From Candidatus Saccharimonadota bacterium (GTDB lineage Bacteria; Patescibacteriota; Saccharimonadia; Saccharimonadales; UBA4665): a stretch of 48,906 nucleotides of DNA. The stretch spans positions 1 through 48,906 of the forward strand of contig DAHWID010000002.1 in the NCBI GenBank assembly GCA_027345405.1. The letters run 5' to 3'. The notes beneath the pieces were generated by a model. The model made no database searches and was not told the DNA's origin. It was given only the letters and a program-made list of their open reading frames with translations. Below are positions 25,601 through 33,327 of this stretch, in pieces; the first letter of the stretch is position 1, and every line of letters starts with the position of its first letter. The translations under genes and the position numbers were made by a program.

Positions 25601-26512
25601 TTAATCGTCCTTGTTTAAGGCATGTCCACCAAAACGGTTACGCATGGCTGCTAATAGTTTCGTTGCAAAGCTGACTTGACCTTTTTGAGAGTCTAAACGG
25701 ACATCCATAGCTGCTGAAATTGCCGGCATCGGCAGTCCAATTTGTCGCGCTACTTCAAGCGTCCAGCGTGCCTCGCCATTCTCAGCGACGTAACCATCAA
25801 CTCCAGTTAATTCGGGGTTCTCTTTTAGCGCATCGCGGGACAGTTCATTTAACCATGAGGTTATAACGCTATGGTGTTGCCACACTTCACCCGCCGCTGC
25901 CAAATCTAATCCTTTATAGGGGCCTTCCTTTAGCATGTGGTAACCTTCAGCCAGGCTTTCCATCATGCCGTATTCGATGGCATTATGGACCATTTTGACA
26001 AAGTGTCCGCTACCGCTTTCACCAAAGTAGGCATAGGCTCCATCCGGTTTAGCAAGAGTGGCTAAAGCGGGTTCAATAAGTTCAAACGCCGAGCGCTCGT
26101 CAGCTCCGGCCATCATTGAAAAACCATTGGCGTATCCCCAAACACCTCCGCTTACCCCGACATCAACCAGTCTGATACCTTGCTCTTTCAGTCGTTCATT
26201 GAGCTGTTTGGTCAGACGGAAGTCAGAGTTGCCGCCGTCAATTATGATGCTGGTTTTTGGCAACAGCTGGGTCCACTCATCAACTTGTTCGTCGACAACT
26301 GTTGCCGGCAGCATAATCCAGACAATCGCAGGATCAGTACCAAATGCCGTGATTGCATCTGTCTTAGTATTCGCTCGGATTGCCCCGAAGGCTACCGCCT
26401 CGTCAATCTTATCTATGGATCGGTTGTGAACGATGACTTCATGATGATCGTCGTTTAGCTTATGGGCGATTTGCATTCCCATGCGCCCTAACCCGTGAAT
26501 TATAATTTTCAT
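25601..26512 (-). CDS. gnd: 6-phosphogluconate dehydrogenase, short form
   Basis: The 303-residue decarboxylating dehydrogenase makes ribulose-5-phosphate. The N-terminal NAD(P) motif is HGLGRMGMQIAHKL. The 6PG-binding parts are IIDGGNSDF, VGVSGGVWGY and GHFVKMVHNAIEYGMMESLAEGY with the catalytic Lys. At about 300 residues it is the short (GndA/YqeC-like) form, lacking the extra C-terminal domain of the 470-residue enzyme; many short forms prefer NAD. AGGAGAAAG upstream gives a good ribosome site. It overlaps pgl by one base. Confidence 0.95.
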   Translation of the reverse strand: MKIIIHGLGRMGMQIAHKLNDDHHEVIVHNRSIDKIDEAVAFGAIRANTKTDAITAFGTDPAIVWIMLPATVVDEQVDEWTQLLPKTSIIIDGGNSDFRLTKQLNERLKEQGIRLVDVGVSGGVWGYANGFSMMAGADERSAFELIEPALATLAKPDGAYAYFGESGSGHFVKMVHNAIEYGMMESLAEGYHMLKEGPYKGLDLAAAGEVWQHHSVITSWLNELSRDALKENPELTGVDGYVAENGEARWTLEVARQIGLPMPAISAAMDVRLDSQKGQVSFATKLLAAMRNRFGGHALNKDD

Positions 26513-27189
26513 TAGTTTCTTTCTCCTATTTGATCGTTATATATAAATGATTCTTCGATTTGTTTTATGATTTGGGCAGGTTGGTCGCTTAGGGGTAGAT
26601 CTTGGCTGATTAGACGCTCTAACTGCGGCAGCTTACTAGCACCCATAGCTATTAAGAAACCGCAGTTTAATTGTCTTATGCCGTTAAAAGTCATTGTAAT
26701 CCTGGTATATGGTTGGCTAGCATAACTAGTAACGATTTCCGGTAACTCTCTAGCGGCCGGACTTTGCGGTAGAATTCCGGCAATGTGACCATCTTCACCC
26801 ATGCCGAATTGGCCAATAGCAGTATTGACATTATCTATAGCTGTTTTAAGCTCCTCGCTATAGTCTGCAGTTACCGAGTCAAGATCGGCTGAACCATCTG
26901 CTTTCAGGGGTTCAATAATCTGGGCGTGTTTAGGGTCAAAGCCGGAATTTTTTAGTTTAGCCCAGTTTGATTCAGGATGATTATACGGTCCATAACGTTC
27001 ATCAGTTAAAGCGATGGTTAGATTAGCGCTTAAATCGCTGTCTAAAGCTTGCATGACGCTTACAGATATTGGAATATTACTGCCTCCACTAACTAGCCAT
27101 AATGTCGGTCCGATGGACAAGGAACTCTTGAGCTTACTAACCAATGGTCCGATAGCGAGCTCGGGCACGCCGATTTTATATACTTGCAT
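26512..27189 (-). CDS. pgl: 6-phosphogluconolactonase
   Basis: A 225-residue NagB-fold enzyme that hydrolyses 6-phosphogluconolactone. Key stretches are WLVSGGSNIPI, ALTDERYGPYNHPESNW and GMGEDGHIAGILP with the catalytic His. It is the first gene of the operon pgl-gnd-zwf-protease. A TATAGT box (27200-27205 on the minus strand) sits ten bases before ATG, giving a leader of about four bases and no Shine-Dalgarno. With zwf and gnd it completes the oxidative branch and would supply NAD(P)H and pentose phosphates. Confidence 0.95.
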   Translation of the reverse strand: MQVYKIGVPELAIGPLVSKLKSSLSIGPTLWLVSGGSNIPISVSVMQALDSDLSANLTIALTDERYGPYNHPESNWAKLKNSGFDPKHAQIIEPLKADGSADLDSVTADYSEELKTAIDNVNTAIGQFGMGEDGHIAGILPQSPAARELPEIVTSYASQPYTRITMTFNGIRQLNCGFLIAMGASKLPQLERLISQDLPLSDQPAQIIKQIEESFIYNDQIGERN

Positions 27190-27240
27190 ACTTATCTATA
27201 CTATAACGCGAGCTGGCTATGTTTAAACTAAAAGTTCAAC

Positions 27241-27280
27241 TTAAAAGGACCTTGTTATATTTTAAACAAAGTCCTTTTAA
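27241..27280 (-). terminator. Hairpin terminator after the RRM gene
   Basis: Arms 27241-27256 and 27265-27280 pair over 16 positions with one mismatch (core TTAAAAGGAC/GTCCTTTTAA), with an 8-base loop. It lies between the RRM stop and the pgl start, and on the minus strand the 3' arm ends in CCTTTTAA. It would separate the RRM transcript from the pentose phosphate operon. Confidence 0.7.
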
Positions 27281-27294
27281 TGATGATATTAGCT

Positions 27295-27555
27295 TTAACC
27301 GCGTGGTGCTTGCGGCCTGGCTTCGCTGACTGAAACCGGACGTCCATTCAGCTCTTGACCGTTGAGCTTGTCGATTGCAGCCTTAGCTTCTTCATCGTTG
27401 CTCATTTCGACAAAACCGAAGCCCTTGCTGCGGTTGGTGTCGCGGTCAACGATCACTTTGGCCGATACTACTGTACCAACTCCGGAGAAAAAATTCGCCA
27501 GGTCGTCATCAGTTGCTGACCAAGCCAGTGATCCGACAAATAGTTTATTTGCCAT
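27295..27555 (-). CDS. RRM-type RNA-binding protein
   Basis: The 86-residue protein is a single RNA recognition motif. RNP2 is KLFVGSL at the N-terminus and RNP1 is KGFGFVEM in the middle, with the usual beta-alpha-beta order and the ending NGRPVSVSEARP. Short bacterial and cyanobacterial RRM proteins bind single-stranded RNA and are often cold-induced. The Gly-rich tail seen in cyanobacterial members is almost absent (only APRG). The leader hairpin at 27567-27591 could control translation. Single-gene transcript, closed by the terminator at 27241-27280. Confidence 0.95.
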   Translation of the reverse strand: MANKLFVGSLAWSATDDDLANFFSGVGTVVSAKVIVDRDTNRSKGFGFVEMSNDEEAKAAIDKLNGQELNGRPVSVSEARPQAPRG

Positions 27556-27566
27556 AACTTAACTTA

Positions 27567-27591
27567 TTACCTCTTTCTTCGTCTGAGGTAA
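27567..27591 (-). promoter_or_regulatory. Leader hairpin pairing the GAGGT ribosome site of the RRM gene
   Basis: TTACCTC and GAGGTAA (7 bp, exact) enclose an 11-base loop in the mRNA leader. The GAGGT in the 3' arm is the only Shine-Dalgarno-like sequence, 13 bases before ATG, so the stem would hide it. A TATTAT box just upstream on the minus strand would place the hairpin at the 5' end of the mRNA. Confidence 0.4.
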
Positions 27592-27749
27592 GTCATAATA
27601 CTTAGCTGCACCTCAAGTAACCCGAATCATTAATGTTAACTTTACTAGAATGTCTCTTAGATAAAACAAGATTTACTAGCAGCTTCATCTAGCGTGGGAT
27701 AATCTTTGCATAAAGCGGAGCTAAAAGCAAGCGCTTTTGCTTAAGACGG

Positions 27750-27778
27750 TTGACATACACTGGTTAAGATTGTATTAT
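27750..27778 (+). promoter_or_regulatory. Strong promoter before the 42-aa ORF
   Basis: TTGACA at 27750-27755, 17-base spacer, TATTAT at 27773-27778 (TATAAT overlaps at 27776-27781). The predicted start is at about 27785, one base before the ATG of the small ORF, so the transcript is leaderless. Between here and the RRM gene (27592-27749) I see only a short AAAAGC/GCTTTT hairpin near 27723-27738. Confidence 0.7.
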
Positions 27779-27785
27779 AATAACT

Positions 27786-27914
27786 ATGGTACTACATCAA
27801 ATTGATAGTATTGAGATGGCTTGGGTAATGGCTATAGCCGAAGATCCTTATCGGACCGTAGCTAAGTGGATTCTTGAACACGAACCACCTGAGCGAACTA
27901 TTTGGCGGAACTAG
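27786..27914 (+). CDS. 42-residue leaderless ORF overlapping the next gene
   Basis: This ORF is not in the track. It reads MVLHQIDSIEMAWVMAIAED then PYRTVAKWILEHEPPERTIW and ends at TAG 27912-27914. A near-consensus promoter puts the transcript start on its ATG. The ORF at 27902, in another frame, has no start before its TTG in the last 13 bases of this ORF, and its frame is only open from 27893. So either the two are coupled, or one gene is split by a frameshift here. No family recognised. Confidence 0.55.
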   Translation: MVLHQIDSIEMAWVMAIAEDPYRTVAKWILEHEPPERTIWRN

Positions 27915-28462
27915 AGATAAAAGTAGGAGAAGCTGAGGCTAATGAAGCTGGCCGGGTATGCTTAAACAGACAGAGCAAAATTTTAGCTGGGCATGAGGAA
28001 AAATATGAGCCGCGCAAAGGCTATGAGTATCCTGAGTTTGTAAGAATAGAGAAGATAGATTTAATTGATTTTGCAGCCACATTATATCCAACTAGACCGG
28101 AAAAGGTTAGAAATATTAAAGCCGGCAGAGCTTGGGAAGGACTAGCGCGGGTTTACTATGGTTTTGTGGCGGATCCTAATGCCATGAAAGGTAATCAGCA
28201 GCCGCCAAGATTGCCGCGGCTGCCCTTGACATTCTTGTATCCACCTAAGAAACCGACTGATGATGCTTGGGGTCTGGACTTTAAAAGTCTCGATCAGTTT
28301 ATAAAACTATACGATGAAGTCAGGGAGGCAAACCCGGAGTTAACGCCAAACGCGATTCTAGGTTTTGATTTCGCCAACGAACGCATCGAATTCTTAAGAC
28401 AGTTTGTAAAGTATAAAAAGCAGCAGCTGGAAGCAAATGTTAACCGACGTCCAACCGGATAA
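27902..28462 (+). CDS. Conserved-looking protein of unknown function
   Basis: The 186-residue soluble protein starts at TTG, overlapping the 42-residue ORF by 13 bases. It has no TM helix or signal peptide. A Pro-rich strip (QQPPRLPRLPLTFLYPPKKP) sits in the middle between two helical parts. The C-terminal helix (FANERIEFLRQFVKYKKQQLEA) is charged. No family recognised. The lack of a ribosome site for TTG fits coupling to the upstream ORF, or a frameshift joining both. The 3' end overlaps the convergent LmbE gene by 23 bases. Confidence 0.6.
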   Translation: MAELEIKVGEAEANEAGRVCLNRQSKILAGHEEKYEPRKGYEYPEFVRIEKIDLIDFAATLYPTRPEKVRNIKAGRAWEGLARVYYGFVADPNAMKGNQQPPRLPRLPLTFLYPPKKPTDDAWGLDFKSLDQFIKLYDEVREANPELTPNAILGFDFANERIEFLRQFVKYKKQQLEANVNRRPTG

Positions 28463-29162
28463 ACCCTTCAGCGTATTTGCACCCGGCCTTTTTACCGTTT
28501 AACTCGGCAAAGTGAGTGAAGCGTTCTCTTACGGCCGCAAAGTCTTTGATTTGACTGGCATGACACTTTAGCACTTGCCATTTAAGCTCCAGTGTATTGC
28601 TGACGTCTTCATAATAATTTTGATAGTCAAAGTTATTTAACAGCACAGTTTTGGTTTTATGAGGCATCAGACCTTCGCTTAAGAGTTCTGGGAATGTTAA
28701 ATGATCTCTAGCCAGCGGAAATATTGCATCAAGTGTAGCTAGGCCGGCAGCTCGGTGGTCAGGATGATTGATGTATCCTCTGCTGCGTGAATAAACTAAG
28801 GTCGGGTCATTAGTAATGACAATGTCAGGTTTACGTAAGCGAATTTCGCGGACGATATCCCGTTTTAGTTCAATTGAAACTTCTAAGGCGGAATCCGGGT
28901 AATTCAGAAAGGTCACACTTCTCCCCCTTATGGCGAGCAACGCGGCTCGCTGTTCCTCGCGGCGGAGTTTAATTAATTCTTCAGGCGCGATTTGGTGGTC
29001 ATCGCTTCCTTTGCTGCCGTCAGTCAGGATAAGGTAGTAAACTTCCGCTCCAGCCTGTGCGTATTTGGCAAGAGTCGCAGAAGCACCGAAGTCTAAGTCA
29101 TCTGGATGGGCAGCGACACCTAAAACTACTTTTGGTGTGAGTGAATTGCTTTGAAAGTCCAT
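28440..29162 (-). CDS. LmbE/PIG-L family zinc deacetylase
   Basis: The 240-residue protein carries the zinc site AAHPDDLDFGAS near the N-terminus and the second motif HPDHRAAG in the middle. The family removes acetyl groups from N-acetylglucosamine-type sugars, as in mycothiol, bacillithiol and GPI synthesis. The Asp-Asp after His-Pro and the downstream His are both present, so it should be active. The substrate cannot be told from sequence. It is convergent with the 186-residue protein gene and divergent from the GH25-like gene. Confidence 0.92.
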   Translation of the reverse strand: MDFQSNSLTPKVVLGVAAHPDDLDFGASATLAKYAQAGAEVYYLILTDGSKGSDDHQIAPEELIKLRREEQRAALLAIRGRSVTFLNYPDSALEVSIELKRDIVREIRLRKPDIVITNDPTLVYSRSRGYINHPDHRAAGLATLDAIFPLARDHLTFPELLSEGLMPHKTKTVLLNNFDYQNYYEDVSNTLELKWQVLKCHASQIKDFAAVRERFTHFAELNGKKAGCKYAEGFIRLDVG

Positions 29163-29254
29163 GTCAGCTTAATTCCTAAATTTTACAAGAAGTACTTTTA
29201 AATATCTAACTAGCCTGGGGTTTTGAATACCGACCCGTTATACTAACGCTAGCT

Positions 29255-30058
29255 ATGAGATTTAGCTTGAAACGGCTCCGTCTTAATGCGTGGCAGCTTT
29301 TATCCTTACTAATTATACCGGTTTTGGCGACAATTAGTTTCGGTATTTACTCTAGCACAAAGCCGATTAATGCAACTATTGATCTGTCGTGGCCAAATTG
29401 TTCTGATATCCCTAATCGGTTTTTCAAAAGTGCGGTGATTGGCGTGACCGGCGGCCTAGACTTTCATTCGAACCCTTGCGCTGGTAATGAAATGTCGGTT
29501 GTGAGTACTTATAATATCTATAGTAATACCGGCGATCCGGGATTCCCGCGAATTAAGCAGTTAGGTAAAAAACCGCTTGCGTGCCATGGCTTAGAACTGG
29601 TTTGTTATTCGTTTAACTATGGTTATACTGCCGGCCGCTATGCCAGACTGCAGGCGCAATATGCCGGTTTGCATGCTAGCATGTGGTGGCTGGATGTTGA
29701 GTCAATTAACAGTTGGACCAATTCAATTGCTGCTAACCGGGCAGATATTGAGGGAATGGCACTTGGTATAATCGGTTCCGGTCACAACCTGCTTACTATG
29801 GCCATTGGTATTTATAGCGCTGTTAACCAATGGCAGGCGATTGTCGGCAACTGGCGTCCGGGCTTCCCAATATGGCTTGGTACTGGTGATTTGAGCTTAA
29901 AAGTGGCAAAGTCAGCTTGCGTAACGCCGAGCATAACCGGTGGACCGATTGTATTGACGCAGTATACTGTCGCAAACTTAGACTATGATTATGTCTGCCA
30001 TAACACGTCTTTACGGCCCTTACGGCTGGGCTTTGTTAAGAATGGTCTACTTTATTAG
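29255..30058 (+). CDS. Secreted GH25-like glycosidase-fold protein
   Basis: The 267-residue protein has an N-terminal membrane/signal helix (LLSLLIIPVLATISFGIY). The body has landmarks of the GH25 lysozyme or related DUF1906 barrel: an early Asp (TIDLSWPNC), VIGVTGGLDFHSNPC, the DxE pair in WWLDVES, and a late LTQYT with LDYDYVC. It has several Cys, consistent with disulfides outside the cell and with the VKOR gene in this window. GH25 enzymes cut peptidoglycan between MurNAc and GlcNAc. A TATACT box 10 bases before ATG gives a leader of about four bases. Substrate inferred. Confidence 0.65.
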   Translation: MRFSLKRLRLNAWQLLSLLIIPVLATISFGIYSSTKPINATIDLSWPNCSDIPNRFFKSAVIGVTGGLDFHSNPCAGNEMSVVSTYNIYSNTGDPGFPRIKQLGKKPLACHGLELVCYSFNYGYTAGRYARLQAQYAGLHASMWWLDVESINSWTNSIAANRADIEGMALGIIGSGHNLLTMAIGIYSAVNQWQAIVGNWRPGFPIWLGTGDLSLKVAKSACVTPSITGGPIVLTQYTVANLDYDYVCHNTSLRPLRLGFVKNGLLY

Positions 30059-30077
30059 GACTTAATCGCGGACTGGC

Positions 30078-31310
30078 TTAATGACTGCGCTGCCCGAACG
30101 CGACACGCTCAATGATGACGTCGTTCATATTGGCCATCAAGGCCGGCACGAGCGTAAATTCACCATAGCGGTTATTAATATTATCGGCTGCGGTGGCTAG
30201 CGCATGGCTGTCGCCTGATTGATCGAATAGTCCTAGCTGGTGTACTTTGGCTGGCGTTAGATTATAGACTGTAACGCCAATATTGGTAGCCGGGGCATTA
30301 ATCTCTAGTGCCTGTAGTTGGTAGTTGGCGGCCCGGAAGATATCTTGAGTGGAATAAAGCGGTACTTTAGTTTGTGTGCGCCGGGAGAAATAGGTGCGGT
30401 CGGTGAAGCCTAACCAGAGGTGTACGCCATGCGCCTGGAAACCATCCCGCCGCAGCCGGCGACCGGCTTTTTCGCACAGCTTCATTAACAGTTTCGCTAG
30501 CTCATTTTTATCCATAGTTTTTTGTCCGATAGCATATTGCTGGCCGAAGCTTTTGCGGTTAAATGTAACGGCATCGATTTCATGTCCTCTCAACCGAAGG
30601 TACCAATAGAACCCGTTAATTGAGTGAAAGGCCTGGTTTTTAAGAGTTGTAAGCGGAGCGTCGAGGAATTCAATTGGCGTATAAATACCAGCCAGATTTA
30701 AGCGGGCGGCGTAACGTCGGTTGATTCCGGGTAGGTCAATTAGGTTTAGCTTTTTATAAGTCGCTCTGAGGTTGCTAGCACTGATCACATCGAGGCCGTC
30801 TGGTTTGTGCAGACCGGCGGCCAGCTTGGCTAAGAAACGGTTGGGGCCGAGGCCGATATTAATTGTGACATATGCTCCTAATGAACGCTTTACTTCGGCT
30901 TTGATCTGGTAGCCAATGTCTTCTAGGGCGATGTTTTTGCGTTCGGCCGGAGAGCCATTAAAGTCAATCACGAATTCGTCCACACTCTTTGGCGTAATGT
31001 CACTAGTGTAGTTTAGTAGTACTTTACGGAAGCGGTTATGAGCATCAAAGTACTTGTCTGGATCGGGAGTTAGTATGGTGATGCCCGGGCACAACAATTT
31101 GGCATCACGTACGCTTGTGCCGGTAGTAACTCCCCTAGCTTTGGCATCATAACTGGCTGCTAAAATGATGCCTCTAGGAGTGTCGTAGGCGGCTACCCCT
31201 ACCGGACGGTTACGCAGCAATGGGTTAGCCTGTTGTTCGATTGTGGCAAAACAGGAGTTTAAGTCCACGTGCATTATTAACGGCCGGTTGTAGTTAAGAC
31301 CGATATCCAT
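30078..31310 (-). CDS. Y-family DNA polymerase (DinB/ImuB-like)
   Basis: The 410-residue translesion polymerase has the palm start MHVDLNSCFATIEQQ (metal Asp), RGIILAASYDAKARGV, the second acidic motif SVDEFVIDF, and the thumb helix-hairpin-helix LPGINRRYAARLNLAGI. The catalytic acids are intact, unlike ImuB. No C-terminal clamp-binding motif is obvious; LGLFD near the end (VHQLGLFDQS) matches the beta-clamp consensus QLxLF. It is 18 bases after the small ORF at 31329, forming a two-gene repair unit. Role in damage tolerance inferred from family. Confidence 0.94.
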   Translation of the reverse strand: MDIGLNYNRPLIMHVDLNSCFATIEQQANPLLRNRPVGVAAYDTPRGIILAASYDAKARGVTTGTSVRDAKLLCPGITILTPDPDKYFDAHNRFRKVLLNYTSDITPKSVDEFVIDFNGSPAERKNIALEDIGYQIKAEVKRSLGAYVTINIGLGPNRFLAKLAAGLHKPDGLDVISASNLRATYKKLNLIDLPGINRRYAARLNLAGIYTPIEFLDAPLTTLKNQAFHSINGFYWYLRLRGHEIDAVTFNRKSFGQQYAIGQKTMDKNELAKLLMKLCEKAGRRLRRDGFQAHGVHLWLGFTDRTYFSRRTQTKVPLYSTQDIFRAANYQLQALEINAPATNIGVTVYNLTPAKVHQLGLFDQSGDSHALATAADNINNRYGEFTLVPALMANMNDVIIERVAFGQRSH

Positions 31311-31328
31311 CTTTAGTCTTGCTTTTTT

Positions 31329-31595
31329 TCAGGCCGTCTGCCCGTCGCTTACCGCGTCTAGTTTCCAGTGCAGATTGGCGGTATTAAGGTCCAGCCTAAA
31401 CCACAGTGCCCGGTTTTCATCAACCAGTTCGAAGATGTGATGTAAGGTGGTGCCTTGTTTGATTTGATGATGATAGCCAATTTCTCCAACCCGATAATCC
31501 CGGCTGCGCCACCTAATGATGTGCGGTAGTGCTTGACGGCTCTTGGCGCTGAATATTAGAACTACACTAACCTCTTCCCCTATATGCTCACGCAT
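31329..31595 (-). CDS. Small protein before the Y-family polymerase
   Basis: The 88-residue protein has an all-beta look: VSVVLIFSA, HIIRWRSRDYRVGEIGYHH, LHHIFELVDENRALWFRLDL and HWKLDAV. The pattern (I-R-W-R-x-R-x-Y-x-V then W-F-R-L) resembles small proteins of the DUF6504 kind found next to ImuB/Y-family polymerases in Actinobacteria; this is a by-eye match. AGGAG nine bases before ATG is a strong ribosome site. It is cotranscribed with the polymerase and so may be an accessory factor. Confidence 0.6.
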   Translation of the reverse strand: MREHIGEEVSVVLIFSAKSRQALPHIIRWRSRDYRVGEIGYHHQIKQGTTLHHIFELVDENRALWFRLDLNTANLHWKLDAVSDGQTA

Positions 31596-31985
31596 GGCTC
31601 GTTCTCCTATCCTAATAAAATTAATAAAAGTAGCAATAACTTAAGACCCTTTTAAAAAAAACGTTGTTTCGCCCGCCCTAAAATATGGGTCTTTAATCGG
31701 GTTCGGGCCTAGGAGAGTGAGCCGGCTACCGGCCGGTGATCACTTAGTATGATTAATGCAATCTAATAAAGGTTCAAGCAGGGACGATTTATTTTTAAAA
31801 AGTATGCTTGCCTATACATTATTATATACCCATAAATAGGCATAAGAGTGTAGAGTTTGAAGCTTTTTGGCTTAAAGAATGAGCTTTAGAAGGAGTTTTA
31901 GTTTAATCATACTTGCGCTTTAGCTAATTTTTGGTCCCAAGGTATCCTTAAGCTTGTTTTAACCTATAATATTTAAGATTAAGTT
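31596..31985. other. 390-base divergent intergenic region with hairpins
   Basis: No ORF is supported. Visible structures are AAGACCC (31643-31649) with GGGTCTT (31687-31693), extended by TTTTA/TAAAA, and GCCGG-CTA-CCGGC (31721-31733), flanked by GTGA/TCAC. An AAGGAG at about 31888 is not followed by a usable frame. The right part carries TATAAT at 31965-31970, nine-base leader, for the HtrA-like gene. A small RNA or a leader element on either strand is possible. No known riboswitch was recognised. Confidence 0.4.
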
Positions 31986-32798
31986 ATGTCAATAAAGAAG
32001 TACTTAAGACAGTTTATAATTGTAGTCCTGGTTCTAGCGATAGGAGTCGGAGGCGGTGTTCTTGGTGCGCTTTGGTATCAGTCGAGACATCCTTATGGCG
32101 GCACGACGATTGAATCTTTAGGTTCCAGCCCAAAGATCGTTGAAGTGGCGAGTAATAGCGGATTGACGATTCCGGAAATTGCCAATGAATATGCTAACGC
32201 CGTGGTGGCTATTACGACCACCAGCACCACCTACAGCTTCTTTGGCGGGCCCATAACATCCGAAGGCGAAGGCACTGGCATGATTTTAACGTCAAACGGC
32301 TACATCCTAACTAATAACCATGTAGTTCCGCAAGGTTCGCAAGATGTCAGCGTGACTTTAGCCAACCAAAAAACTTACACCGGATCAATTGTAGCCAATG
32401 ATCCGACCGCGGATCTGGCTCTCATTAAGATCAATGCGTCGGGGCTAGATACGGTTAAGTTAGGTAACTCAAGTGACGTACAAGTTGGTGATGGAGTGGT
32501 TGCTATAGGTAATGCCCTAGGTCAGTTTCAAAATACGGTCACTCAAGGGATAATTAGCGCTGAGAATCGTTCTATTACGGCGAGCGAACCAAATGGCAAT
32601 AGTGAATCCTTAAGCGGCTTACTGCAAACCGATGCTGCGATTAACCCTGGAAACTCTGGCGGACCGCTAATTTTAACCTCAGACGGTGAAGTGATTGGTA
32701 TCAATACCGCGACTTCAAGCACCGGTCAAGATTTGGGCTTTGCAATACCCATTGATACCGCTAAGAGTTTCATTCAACCGTATGTCGGCAGCATTTAG
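31986..32798 (+). CDS. HtrA/DegP-like serine protease without PDZ domain
   Basis: The 270-residue protein is anchored by an N-terminal TM helix (IIVVLVLAIGVGGGVLGALWY). The protease domain has a full triad: His in GYILTNNHVV, Asp in TADLALIKI, Ser in NPGNSGGPLI, followed by GFAIPID. It stops at FIQPYVGSI, exactly where HtrA proteins continue into a PDZ domain, so it is a minimal membrane-tied protease. A clean stop and no PDZ remnant in the next 100 bases suggest this is native. It would act outside the membrane on misfolded proteins. It overlaps the convergent gene by four bases. Confidence 0.93.
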   Translation: MSIKKYLRQFIIVVLVLAIGVGGGVLGALWYQSRHPYGGTTIESLGSSPKIVEVASNSGLTIPEIANEYANAVVAITTTSTTYSFFGGPITSEGEGTGMILTSNGYILTNNHVVPQGSQDVSVTLANQKTYTGSIVANDPTADLALIKINASGLDTVKLGNSSDVQVGDGVVAIGNALGQFQNTVTQGIISAENRSITASEPNGNSESLSGLLQTDAAINPGNSGGPLILTSDGEVIGINTATSSTGQDLGFAIPIDTAKSFIQPYVGSI

Positions 32799-33262
32799 GC
32801 TTCTTCGCTGTTGCCACCAAACACTAGTCCGGTCAGTCTCTTGACCAGATTAACGAAAGCGTTCTGACCGAAACCAAACAGAAAAGCGACGACATCATAG
32901 AGTACCGTATTACGGTCAAAGTGATTGTTGATCGTTGCAGCGTTGATTATTAGCACCACCAGCAGATAGCTGATCAATCCGTAAACTGCGCCTAGTGCCC
33001 CGCTGAACATGTGCCATACATTTAAGGCACTGGTCCACTCCTGGCGCGACACTACGCGGTACAGACTAACTAGCAACCCGCCAAGCATACCAAACCACAG
33101 TATCGCTAGTGGCATGTTGCCGAACGGGTACAAAATATAGTGAGGTAAGTTGCTCGCGTAGGCACTTCTAAAGATCGGCAATGCGATCAGTAATACGATA
33201 TACACGAACGGCCATATTAATACCGCCCAATTAAACTTTGAGTTATTTGTTGGTGTAGCCAT
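32795..33262 (-). CDS. Four-TM protein of unknown function
   Basis: The 155-residue protein has four likely TM helices (about 12-30, 50-70, 88-112, 122-140) and short polar ends. No family recognised. AGAGGG five bases before ATG is a good ribosome site, and a TTGACA/17/TAATAA promoter precedes it. The gene is alone on its transcript. The C-terminal end VFGGNSEEA is acidic and cytosolic if the helix count is right. Confidence 0.75.
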   Translation of the reverse strand: MATPTNNSKFNWAVLIWPFVYIVLLIALPIFRSAYASNLPHYILYPFGNMPLAILWFGMLGGLLVSLYRVVSRQEWTSALNVWHMFSGALGAVYGLISYLLVVLIINAATINNHFDRNTVLYDVVAFLFGFGQNAFVNLVKRLTGLVFGGNSEEA

Positions 33263-33298
33263 GATTACCCTCTTCTCCCACCGTTTATATATTTGCCA

Positions 33299-33327
33299 TT
33301 ATTAATTCGAAATGTCCTAAGTGTCAA
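33299..33327 (-). promoter_or_regulatory. Promoter of the four-TM protein gene
   Basis: On the minus strand TTGACA (33322-33327), a 17-base spacer and TAATAA (33299-33304). The start near 33292 gives a 30-base leader with a clear ribosome site, unlike the leaderless genes in this window. The remaining region to 33483 holds no gene I can support. Confidence 0.65.

Noticed and set aside
26058-26458. 123- and 92-residue plus-strand ORFs
   Set aside because: They are antisense to gnd, whose protein is clearly recognised.
31697-31760. Riboswitch-like GC-rich stretch
   Set aside because: I looked for glycine, preQ1 and similar conserved cores and saw none; only simple hairpins remain.
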